Below, in pieces: positions 25,755 through 32,999 of a DNA stretch of 49,493 nt. This DNA comes from Thiomonas sp. FB-6 (GTDB lineage: Bacteria; Pseudomonadota; Gammaproteobacteria; Burkholderiales; Burkholderiaceae_C): positions 1 to 49,493 of the forward strand of contig NZ_KB898492.1 of NCBI RefSeq assembly GCF_000377645.1, read 5' to 3'. The notes below the pieces were generated by a model. It made no database searches, was not told where the DNA came from, and worked only from the letters and a program-made list of their open reading frames with translations. How positions within the stretch are numbered: the stretch's first letter is position 1; each line of letters opens with the position of its first letter. The translations under genes were made by a program, and so were the position numbers.

Positions 25755-27847
25755 GAGCCCGGATCCGCGGGGGCCGGGCGCGCGCGGTCCTCCACCACCC
25801 ATTGGGTGGCGGCTTGCACGTCCAGCGGGCGCGCATACAGGTAGCCCTGCGCGAATTCGCAGCCGATGTCGCGCACGCGGGCCAGTTCCTCCTCCGTCTC
25901 GACGCCCTCGGCGATGACGCCGATGCCCAGGCGATGCGACATCGCGACGATGGCCTCGCAGATCGCGTGCTTGCGCGTATCGCCGGGGAGCTTGCGCACC
26001 AGCGACTGGTCGATCTTCAGGTAGTCCACCTCCACGCGGCTGAGCGAGGCGAGGTTGGAATGGCCGGTGCCGAAGTCGTCCACCGCGATCTGCAGGCCCC
26101 GCGCGCGCAGCTCCCGCAGGCGCTGCGCGATGCGCGGGGATTCGTCGAGGATCACCGTCTCCGTCACCTCCATCACCAGGCGCTGCGGCGCCAGCCCGAT
26201 GCGTTCGAGGTAGTCGACCCAGCCCTGCGTGGGGTCGAGCTCGGCGGCCAGTTGCACCGGCGAGACGTTGAAGCTGATCTGCGGCCCGCCGCCATCCGGC
26301 GCCCGCCAGCGCAGCGCCTGCTGCGCCGCGCTGCGGAACACCCACTCGCCGAGTTCCACGATCAGCCCGCTTTCCTCGGCCAGCGCGATGAAGCGCGCCG
26401 GCGGCACCACGCCGAAGGCCGGGTGCCTCCAGCGCAGCAGGGCCTCGAACTTGGCCAGCGTGCGGTCGGCGATGCTCACCACCGGCTGGTACAGCAGGAA
26501 CATCTCGCCCAATTGCGAGGCGCGGCGCAGGTCGCCGGCCAGCACCAGGCGCCCGCGCGCGCGCTGATCCATCGGCGTCTCGTAGGCCACGGTGCGGTTG
26601 CGGCCGCCGTGCTTGGCCTCGTACATGGCCAGATCGGCGCAGCGCAACAGATCCTCCGGGCCGGCCGCGTCGTGGGGAAACACCGAGAAGCCGACGCTGG
26701 CGGAAATGTGCACCGCGTGGCCCTGGATCTCGAAGGGGGCCGCCAGCGCATCGAGCAGCTTGGCGCCGACCCGGCGTGCCGTTTGCGCATCGGCCGGGGC
26801 CGGCAGCAGCGCGCTGAACTCGTCGCCGCCCAGGCGGGCCAGCACGTCGGAGGCGCGCAGCACCGAGCGCATGCGCTCGGACACCAAGCTCAGAAGGGCA
26901 TCGCCGGCCTCGTGCCCCAGCGAGTCGTTGACCGCCTTGAAATGGTCCAGATCCACGTACAGCAGCGCGAAGGCGATGCGGTCGCGTTGCGCGCGCTGCA
27001 CGTCCAGGCGCAGCCGCTGGCCGAAGGCATGGCGATTGGGAAGCCCGGTCAGCGCGTCCTGGTTGGCCTGGCGCCAGATGGTCTGCGCGGCCCGGATGCG
27101 CTCGCCGATGTCGCGCGCGATCTTGGAGGCGCCGACGATGCGCCCGGCCCCGTCGCGCAGCGGCGAGATGGTCACCGACACGTTCACCAGATGGCCGTCC
27201 CGGTGCACGCGCACGGTCTCGAAGTGCTCCACGCGCTCGCCGGCGGCGATGCGCTGCAGGATCGTCTCCTCCTCGTGCACGCGCTCCACCGGGATCAGCT
27301 TGGTGATCGGCTCGCCGATCATCTCGGCCGCGCTGAAGCCGAAGATGCGCTGCGCGCCCGGGTTCCAGCTCAGCACGATGCCGCCCAGGGTCTTGGTGAT
27401 GATGGCGTCGTCGGTGGACTCGACCAGGGACTCGTAGACGTTGATCGGCTGTACCCTGGTCCCCGGCCCCTGCGCCTGCGACAGGGCCTGGCGCAGCGGA
27501 TGCACGGTGACCAGCGTGCCCACCGCGCCCATCCGGGGATCGTGCAGCGGGCGCCGGGTCACCAGCGCCGAGATCAGCGTGCCGGCCGCGTCGCGCAGCA
27601 GCGCCGGGCAACTCAGGGCCTGCGCGGCATCGGACTCCCGGCCCAGCAGCGGTGGCGGGTTGTGCTGCACCAGCAGCGCGTCGATCGGCTGCCCCAGCGC
27701 CTGCCCCGGCGAATGCCCGAACAGAAGCTCCGCGGCGCGATTCCAGCTGCTGACCAGGCCGTCCGGCGTGAGGCTGACCATCGCGTCGTCATGCGATGCG
27801 ACGATGGCCTCGAACAGACAGGCGCGGCCTCGTGGTTGCACGTCCAT
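25751..27847 (-). CDS. PAS-PAS-GGDEF-EAL bifunctional c-di-GMP enzyme
   Basis: The 698-residue protein has two PAS domains (about 10-125 and 140-255), the second with SLVESTDDAIITKTLGGIV and SWNPGAQRIFGFSAAEMIG. A GGDEF domain follows with intact RLGGDEF at about 337-343, then an EAL domain with KFEALLRW at about 465. The EAL catalytic set FNVSP, EVTETV, DDFGTGHS, YLKIDQSL and AEGVETEEE is complete, so both cyclase and phosphodiesterase activity are possible. It has no membrane segment. The start at 27847 has CGGGAGC about 9 nt upstream; longer frames add only Arg/Ala-rich sequence. Cofactor and signal are unknown. Confidence 0.93.
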   Translation of the reverse strand: MDVQPRGRACLFEAIVASHDDAMVSLTPDGLVSSWNRAAELLFGHSPGQALGQPIDALLVQHNPPPLLGRESDAAQALSCPALLRDAAGTLISALVTRRPLHDPRMGAVGTLVTVHPLRQALSQAQGPGTRVQPINVYESLVESTDDAIITKTLGGIVLSWNPGAQRIFGFSAAEMIGEPITKLIPVERVHEEETILQRIAAGERVEHFETVRVHRDGHLVNVSVTISPLRDGAGRIVGASKIARDIGERIRAAQTIWRQANQDALTGLPNRHAFGQRLRLDVQRAQRDRIAFALLYVDLDHFKAVNDSLGHEAGDALLSLVSERMRSVLRASDVLARLGGDEFSALLPAPADAQTARRVGAKLLDALAAPFEIQGHAVHISASVGFSVFPHDAAGPEDLLRCADLAMYEAKHGGRNRTVAYETPMDQRARGRLVLAGDLRRASQLGEMFLLYQPVVSIADRTLAKFEALLRWRHPAFGVVPPARFIALAEESGLIVELGEWVFRSAAQQALRWRAPDGGGPQISFNVSPVQLAAELDPTQGWVDYLERIGLAPQRLVMEVTETVILDESPRIAQRLRELRARGLQIAVDDFGTGHSNLASLSRVEVDYLKIDQSLVRKLPGDTRKHAICEAIVAMSHRLGIGVIAEGVETEEELARVRDIGCEFAQGYLYARPLDVQAATQWVVEDRARPAPADPGS

Positions 27848-27903
27848 GGCACGAAGCTCCCGTTCCGTGGCGCGGTGATGCGCTGTGCCCAGGATACCCG
27901 CAA

Positions 27904-28704
27904 TCAAGCGCGCCGGGATACCCCGCGCAGCAAGTTGACGGCCCCGCCGCCCGAGGCGAAGGCCACGTGGCCCAGCACCGCGGCGCCCAGGGCGCCCAGC
28001 ATGGCCACGCCGTAGGCGGCGGCCATGCCGCCACGCTGCAGCCACAGCGCCACCACCAGGTTGAAGGTGGCGGCCCCCAGGCAACCGACGATGATGCCCC
28101 GCAGCAGCGCGCGCGCCGCCTCGGGGCCGGCCTGCCGGTGGGTGAAGCCTCCCATGGTCGCCGACAGCACGGGCAGCGCCGCCAGCAGGCCGCTCCAGGT
28201 GGGGCCCAGGTGCAGCGAGGCCGCGGTGATGCCCAGCACCACGGCGAGCGCGAAGGCCATGCGCGCCGGCAGATCCCACCAGGGGTGCGCCGTCTGCAGG
28301 ATCGGGCCCTGCCGGCCTGCCAGCAGGGCCAGCGCCACCAGCGCGGGGAACACCATCGCGGCGGCCATGACGGGTCGTTGCGGCAGGTGCGCCAGCAGCA
28401 CGAACAAGGCGCCGCTGGCCAGGCTGGCCAGCATCAGCGCCGGCGCCCAGCGGCGCCCGCGCGCGGCCCGCGCATAGGTGGCGCAGAAGCCGGCCGTGCC
28501 GGTCAGGCCCAGCAGCGTGCCCACGGCGGCGTGGGATGCGAAGTCCGCTCCGTTCTGCACGGCCAGGAACACCGAGAGCGGCGCCGACGTCAGCGGCAGC
28601 CCGGTCAGCAGCCCGCCGATGGATCCCCCGAAGCGCCGTTGCAGCAGGGTCGCGCCCAGGACCAGCAGCGGCGTGACGGCGATCTTGAACAGCAGCAGGC
28701 TCAT
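27904..28704 (-). CDS. Membrane protein with internal duplication, function unknown
   Basis: The 266-residue protein has about eight membrane helices and two related halves. SIGGLLTGLPLTSAPLSVFL (about 28-47) aligns with TWSGLLAALPVLSATMGGFT in the second half. In each case an acidic/Ala stretch and another helix follow (GTLLGLTGTAGFCATYA against GIIVGCLGAATFNLVVA). I do not recognise a named family with confidence; GlpM-like small membrane proteins are a distant possibility. It is divergent from the lipid-modification operon across 253 bp that carry two symmetric operator-like elements, so co-regulation is plausible. Confidence 0.7.
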   Translation of the reverse strand: MSLLLFKIAVTPLLVLGATLLQRRFGGSIGGLLTGLPLTSAPLSVFLAVQNGADFASHAAVGTLLGLTGTAGFCATYARAARGRRWAPALMLASLASGALFVLLAHLPQRPVMAAAMVFPALVALALLAGRQGPILQTAHPWWDLPARMAFALAVVLGITAASLHLGPTWSGLLAALPVLSATMGGFTHRQAGPEAARALLRGIIVGCLGAATFNLVVALWLQRGGMAAAYGVAMLGALGAAVLGHVAFASGGGAVNLLRGVSRRA

Positions 28705-28775
28705 GGTGAACCCGCAGTCTAGGCCTTCGTGGGCCGGGCGGCGCGAGGCGCGCGATTCATCTGCGCCGCAAGTCG

Positions 28776-28851
28776 GCATGCTGTCCATGACAAAGCTGGT
28801 AGATTTGCCTGAATCATGGCGGACGTCCATAACTGTCTTGGACAAACATGC
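28776..28851. repeat. Pair of inverted operator-like elements (TGTC[A/T]TGGACA)
   Basis: The plus strand has TGTCTTGGACAAACATGC at 28834-28851. The minus strand has TGTCATGGACAGCATGC at 28792-28776. The 11-nt cores differ at one base, each core is itself symmetric (TGTC-N3-GACA), and the flank CATGC is shared with a 1-nt offset. Core centres are about 52 bp apart, close to five helical turns. They lie upstream of the predicted ECF promoter. Confidence 0.6.
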
Positions 28852-28887
28852 GACAATGGCGCCGATCGGAACCTCCGTACCGAAACC

Positions 28888-28916
28888 TGAATCCGTTGCG
28901 GCGCGCGCAGCGTAGC
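28888..28916 (+). promoter_or_regulatory. Predicted ECF-type promoter of the lipid-modification operon
   Basis: TGAATCCG (28888-28895), exactly 15 nt, then CGTAGC (28911-28916), about 41 nt before the FAD-oxidoreductase start. The -35 octamer, spacing and CGTA core are identical to the element in front of the ferritin-like/ECF-sigma unit. The same octamer also occurs inside this operon near 30065, but there it has no CGTA at the right distance. Confidence 0.65.
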
Positions 28917-28957
28917 TAAGGCAGGAACCCCGCGAAACCTCTTCCACGACCGCAACC

Positions 28958-30334
28958 ATGTTGAGCCTGACCCCCCCGCGCCGCGACCACGGCGAGCCGC
29001 CGCCCCGGGTGGCCATCGTCGGCAGCGGCATCGCCGGACTGGCCGCCGCCTGGGCGCTGAAGGAGCACGCGCGCCTGAGCCTGTTCGAGGCGGGCACCCA
29101 CTTCGGCGGCCACGTGCACACGGTGGACGCCACGGTGGACGGCATCAGCTACCCGGTGGACACCGGCTTCCTGGTGCTCAACGAGCGCACCTACCCGGGC
29201 CTGCTCGGGCTGTTCGCCGAACTCGGCGTGGAACTGGCGAAGTCCGACATGTCCTTTTCGGTGCAGCGCCCGCTGGCCGCGGGCAGGCGCCTGGAATGGA
29301 GCGGCTCGAGCCTGGACACCGTGTTCGCGCAACGCGCCAACCTGCTGCGCCCGCGCTTCTGGGGCATGCTGCGCGACATCCTGCGCTTCAACCGCGAGGC
29401 CACGGCGCTGGTGCTGGCGGGCCTGGCTGGCGAGCACCGCAGCGTGGGCGAGTTCCTGCGCCAGGGGGGGTACGGCGAGGCCTTCGCGCAGGACTACCTG
29501 TTGCCCATGCTCGCCTGCATCTGGTCCTGCCCGGCGCGGCGCATGCTGGAGTTCCCGCTGGCCTCGATCGTGCGCTTCTGCCACAACCACGGGCTGCTGC
29601 AAGTGGAGGACCGGCCGCAGTGGTACACCGTGCGCGGCGGCGCGAGGCGCTACGTGCAGCGCATCGTGGAGCGCCTGCCCGACGCGCGCCTGAATTGCCC
29701 GGTACGCATGGTCAAGCGCCACGACGTCGGCGTGGAAGTGGCGACCGACGGCGGCACGGAATGGTTCGACCACGTCGTGCTGGCCTGCCACAGCGACCAG
29801 GCGCTGGCGCTGCTGGCCGATGCGGACGATACCGAGCGCGAGGTGCTCGGCGCCGTGCGCTACCAGTCCAACCGCGCGCTGCTGCACACCGACGCGGCGC
29901 TGCTGCCACGCCGGCACCGGGCCTGGGCGGCCTGGAATTTCGAAAGCGCCGCGGCCCCGGATGCGCCGGGCCTGCCGGCCGACGGCGGGTCCGCGCCGGT
30001 GTGCCTGCACTACCTGATCAACCGCCTGCAGCCCGTGCCTTTCGCGCGGCCGCTGCTGGTCTCGCTGAATCCGCTGCGCGAGCCCGATCCCGCGCAGGTG
30101 CTGCAGGAAATGCACTACGCCCACCCGGTGTTCGACGCCCCCGCCATCGCGGCGCAGGCGCGGGTGCCGCAACTGCAGGGCCGACGCCGCAGCTACTTCT
30201 GCGGCGCCTGGTGCGGCCATGGTTTCCACGAGGACGGCCTGCGTGCCGGGCGCGCGGCGGCGCAGGCCTGGCTGGAGCAGCGACGCGCGCACGCGCAGGG
30301 CCGGCTCGGCGATCGCGTGGAGGTGGCGGCGTGA
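28958..30334 (+). CDS. FAD-dependent amine-oxidase-like oxidoreductase
   Basis: The 458-residue flavoprotein has the dinucleotide-binding motif VAIVGSGIAGLAAAWAL followed by FEAGTHFGGHVHTV. It belongs to the NAD(P)/FAD-binding 'amine oxidase' type that is regularly found beside DUF1365 and Cfa-like genes. The C-terminal FAD contact YFCGAWCGHGFHEDGLRAG is intact. In this gene set the flavoprotein is thought to oxidise or desaturate a modified acyl chain; the substrate here is inferred. It is the first gene of an operon extending at least to the SDR gene. The start has no convincing Shine-Dalgarno, but the GxGxxG lies at the expected distance. An ECF-type promoter lies just upstream. Confidence 0.85.
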   Translation: MLSLTPPRRDHGEPPPRVAIVGSGIAGLAAAWALKEHARLSLFEAGTHFGGHVHTVDATVDGISYPVDTGFLVLNERTYPGLLGLFAELGVELAKSDMSFSVQRPLAAGRRLEWSGSSLDTVFAQRANLLRPRFWGMLRDILRFNREATALVLAGLAGEHRSVGEFLRQGGYGEAFAQDYLLPMLACIWSCPARRMLEFPLASIVRFCHNHGLLQVEDRPQWYTVRGGARRYVQRIVERLPDARLNCPVRMVKRHDVGVEVATDGGTEWFDHVVLACHSDQALALLADADDTEREVLGAVRYQSNRALLHTDAALLPRRHRAWAAWNFESAAAPDAPGLPADGGSAPVCLHYLINRLQPVPFARPLLVSLNPLREPDPAQVLQEMHYAHPVFDAPAIAAQARVPQLQGRRRSYFCGAWCGHGFHEDGLRAGRAAAQAWLEQRRAHAQGRLGDRVEVAA

Positions 30335-30368
30335 GCGCGTGCCGCAGGCTCCGCGACGGGGAGGGGCG

Positions 30369-31142
30369 ATGCCCGCGGCGCTGATCGGTCGCGGCGTGGT
30401 GCACCACGCGCGCCTGCGCCCGGCGCGCCACGCCTTCGCCTACCGGGTGTTCTTTCTCATGCTCCCGATGCGCGCGCTGGCGCGCGGCGAGGCCACGCTG
30501 GCGATCGCGCGCAACCGCGCGGGCTGGCTCAGCTTCCACGATGCCGACCACGGCGACGGCGGCGCCGATAGCCTGGCCTGGGTCGAGCGCCTGCTGCGCG
30601 AGCAGGGCGTGCACGATGCGCAGGGCGAGATCTGGCTGCAGACCTTCGCCCGCGTGCTGGGCTACGTGTTCAAGCCGGTGAGCTTCTGGTATTGCCACCG
30701 TGCCGACGGCTCGCTGGCCGCCGTGGTGGCGGAGGTGAACAACACCTTCGGCGACCGGCACTGCTACGTGCTCAAGCCCGGCGCCGGCCGCGGCGTGGCC
30801 TGGGGTGAGGAACTGCGCGCCGACAAGGCCCTGCATGTCTCGCCCTTCTGCCGCGTCGAGGGCGGCTATCGCTTCCGCTTCCTGCGTTGCACGCGCGACG
30901 GCGCCGAGCGCGTGGTGGCCCGCGTGGACCACGACGACGCGCTGGGCCCGCTGCTGCGCACCAGCGTCGCCGGCGCGCTGCAGCCTCTGACGAGGCGCTC
31001 CGCGCGGCGCGCGCTGCTCGCCCACCCCCTGCACAGCTTCGGGGTCATCGCGCGCATCCACTGGCAGGCGTTGGGCCTCTGGCGCAAGCGCGTGCCTTTC
31101 TTTTCCCGGCCCGAGGCCTCCCGAGACCCCCTGACCCGATGA
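30369..31142 (+). CDS. DUF1365 family protein
   Basis: The 257-residue protein has the DUF1365 signature: GRGVVHHARLRPARHAFAYRVFFLMLP at the start, LGYVFKPVSFWYCHRADGSL, VVAEVNNTFGDRHCYVL and KALHVSPFCRVEGGYRFRF. Its biochemical role is unknown. It nearly always accompanies an FAD oxidoreductase and a Cfa-like methyltransferase, suggesting a part in acyl-chain modification. ATG 30369 is chosen because GGGAGGGG precedes it and it opens the conserved N-terminus. The stop overlaps the next ATG (ATGA). Confidence 0.88.
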   Translation: MPAALIGRGVVHHARLRPARHAFAYRVFFLMLPMRALARGEATLAIARNRAGWLSFHDADHGDGGADSLAWVERLLREQGVHDAQGEIWLQTFARVLGYVFKPVSFWYCHRADGSLAAVVAEVNNTFGDRHCYVLKPGAGRGVAWGEELRADKALHVSPFCRVEGGYRFRFLRCTRDGAERVVARVDHDDALGPLLRTSVAGALQPLTRRSARRALLAHPLHSFGVIARIHWQALGLWRKRVPFFSRPEASRDPLTR

Positions 31143-32413
31143 ATTCACGCTCCGACTCCCCTGCCGCCGGCGCCGTGCCCCGTGGTGCCGCGCCTGTTCA
31201 CCGAGCCGGTCCTGCGCGCATGCCGCTGGCGGCGCGCAGCGTGCTGGCCATGTTGCGCAAACTGCGCTACGGACGCCTGGAGCTCCAGTTGCCCGACCGC
31301 AGCACGCTTTCCCTGGGCAGCGGCGAGCGCGACCAGCCCCTGGCCTGGGTGCAGGTGCAGGACTGGTCGGTGTTCGGCGCCGTGCTGCGGCGGGGCGACA
31401 TCGGCCTGGCGGAGGCCTATTTCCACGGCCAGTGGAGCACCAGCGACCTGCCGGCCCTGCTCGGCCTGCTGCTGGCCAACCGCGCGGCGCTGGAGCGCGG
31501 GCTTCACGGCAGTCCGCTGGGCACCCTGCTGGCGCGGCTGCGCCACCTGCTGCTGCGGCGCAACACCCGGCGCGGCAGCCGCGACAACATCCACGCCCAC
31601 TACGACCTCGGCAACGACTTCTACCGCCTGTGGCTGGATCCGGGCATGAACTATTCGTCGGCGCTGTTCACGCAGCCTGGCATGAGCCTGGAGCGGGCGC
31701 AGCAGGCCAAGCTCGACCGCGTGCTGGGCGAACTGGACGCCAGCCCCGGCCAGCGCGTGGTCGAGCTGGGCTGCGGCTGGGGCGGCTTCGCCGAGACCGC
31801 GGCGCGTGCCGGGCTGCAGCTCGACGGCATCACGCTGTCCCAGGCGCAGCTGGAGTTCGCGCGCGCACGCCTGCAGGAGGCCGGACTGGAGCAGCGCGCC
31901 CGCGTGCACCTGTGCGACTACCGCGACGCCCAGCGCCTGGCGCCGCAGGGCGGATTCGACGCGCTGGCCTCCATCGAGATGTTCGAGGCCGTGGGGGAAG
32001 CCTACTGGCCGGCCTATTTCCGCAGCGTGTTCTCCCTGCTGCGTCCCGGCGGGCGCGCCTGCATCCAGTCCATCGTCATCGACGACGCGCTGTTCCCCGC
32101 CTACCGCCGCGGCACCGATTTCATCCAGCGCTACGTGTTCCCGGGCGGCATGCTCCCCAGCCGCGGCGCCTTCGTCGAACAGGCGCGCAAGGCGGGCCTG
32201 GAACTGCTGCACAGCCACGCTTTCGGCGCCGACTACGCCAGCACCCTGGCGCTGTGGCGCGAGCGTTTCCTGGGCCGGCTCGCGGCGGTGCGCGAACAGG
32301 GCTTCGACCGCCGCTTCGAACGGTTGTGGGACTTCTACCTGGCCTATTGCGAGGCCGGCTTCGCCGATGGCAGCATCGACGTCATCCAGTTCACGTTGCG
32401 CCGTCCGGCCTGA
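31139..32413 (+). CDS. cfa: Cyclopropane-fatty-acid-synthase-like SAM methyltransferase with altered bicarbonate site
   Basis: The 424-residue protein has the Cfa layout: an N-terminal lipid-binding domain, then HYDLGNDFYRLWLDPGMNYS and the SAM motif VVELGCGWGGFAETAARAG, EMFEAVG and FGADYASTLALW. Compared with E. coli Cfa from memory, three positions around the catalytic bicarbonate differ: QYSC becomes NYSS, MFEHVG becomes MFEAVG, and LLHTIG becomes CIQSIV. The Glu and the Tyr of FGADY are kept. The reaction may therefore yield a methyl- or methylene-branched chain rather than a cyclopropane; this is inference. The start overlaps the DUF1365 stop. Confidence 0.85.
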   Translation: MNSRSDSPAAGAVPRGAAPVHRAGPARMPLAARSVLAMLRKLRYGRLELQLPDRSTLSLGSGERDQPLAWVQVQDWSVFGAVLRRGDIGLAEAYFHGQWSTSDLPALLGLLLANRAALERGLHGSPLGTLLARLRHLLLRRNTRRGSRDNIHAHYDLGNDFYRLWLDPGMNYSSALFTQPGMSLERAQQAKLDRVLGELDASPGQRVVELGCGWGGFAETAARAGLQLDGITLSQAQLEFARARLQEAGLEQRARVHLCDYRDAQRLAPQGGFDALASIEMFEAVGEAYWPAYFRSVFSLLRPGGRACIQSIVIDDALFPAYRRGTDFIQRYVFPGGMLPSRGAFVEQARKAGLELLHSHAFGADYASTLALWRERFLGRLAAVREQGFDRRFERLWDFYLAYCEAGFADGSIDVIQFTLRRPA

Positions 32414-32429
32414 GGCGCCGGCGCGGCGC

Positions 32430-32999
32430 ATGGCGCTGCGGGCCTGCGCCGCCTGGCTGGCCGGCGCGCTGGCGCCCTGCCGCGGCGACGCGGCCGTGCC
32501 GCGCCCTCCCGCCTGCGTGGACAGCGCGCTCGCCGCTGCGAGGCTGAGCGGCAGCGCGGAGTTGCGCTGGTGGGGGCTGGACATCTACCGCGCCTGGTTG
32601 TGGGTGGGTCCGCGGGGGCTGGACCCGGCGCATCTTGGAGCGCAGGCCTTCGCGCTGGAGCTGCGCTATGCGCGCAGCCTGCGCGGCGCGGACATCGCCG
32701 ACAAGTCCGCCGAACTGATCGCGCGCCTGGGCCTGGGCAGCGCGGCGCAGCGCCAGGCCTGGCGCGAGCGCATGCGCGCGCTGTTCCCCGACGTGCGCGA
32801 CGGCGACACGCTGGTGGGCCTGTACCTGCCCGACGCGCCGGGTGGCGCGCGCACCCGCTTCGTGTTCAACGGGCGCGCCATCGGCAGCATCGGCGGGCGG
32901 GACTTCGCCGAGGCCTTCTTCGCCATCTGGCTGTCGCCGCGCAGCAGCGAGCCGGCGCTGCGACAGGCCTTGCTGGCCGGCGTGGAGCGCTCGCGATGA
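32430..32999 (+). CDS. Exported chalcone-isomerase-like protein
   Basis: The 189-residue protein begins with a signal-peptide-like hydrophobic stretch (MALRACAAWLAGALAP). The bacterial chalcone-isomerase-like domain follows: LRWWGLDIYRAWLWV, FALELRYARSLRGADIADKS, FPDVRDGDTLVGLYLPDAPGG and FVFNGRAIGSIGGRDFAEAFFAIWLS. The fold binds fatty acids in relatives; enzymatic activity is not implied. It follows the Cfa-like gene by 16 bp and overlaps the MFS gene by four bases (ATGA), so it is clearly part of the same operon. A periplasmic lipid-binding role is plausible. Confidence 0.83.
   Translation: MALRACAAWLAGALAPCRGDAAVPRPPACVDSALAAARLSGSAELRWWGLDIYRAWLWVGPRGLDPAHLGAQAFALELRYARSLRGADIADKSAELIARLGLGSAAQRQAWRERMRALFPDVRDGDTLVGLYLPDAPGGARTRFVFNGRAIGSIGGRDFAEAFFAIWLSPRSSEPALRQALLAGVERSR

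Larger units (their letters stand above)
28705..28957. promoter_or_regulatory. Divergent control region of the lipid-modification operon
   Basis: This 253-bp gap separates a leftward membrane-protein gene from the rightward FAD-oxidoreductase operon. It contains two opposite-facing near-identical elements (28776-28792 and 28834-28851) and an ECF-type promoter (28888-28916). The last 40 bp form the presumptive 5' UTR. AGGCAGGA at about 28920 is too far from the ATG to serve as its ribosome-binding site. Confidence 0.6.

Noticed and set aside
25079-28015. 978-codon plus-strand frame opposite the PAS-PAS-GGDEF-EAL gene
   Set aside because: Shadow frame; the minus-strand protein has all catalytic motifs.
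30065-30080. Another TGAATCCG octamer within the FAD oxidoreductase gene
   Set aside because: No CGTA occurs 15 nt downstream and the site lies inside coding sequence, so it was not counted as a promoter.
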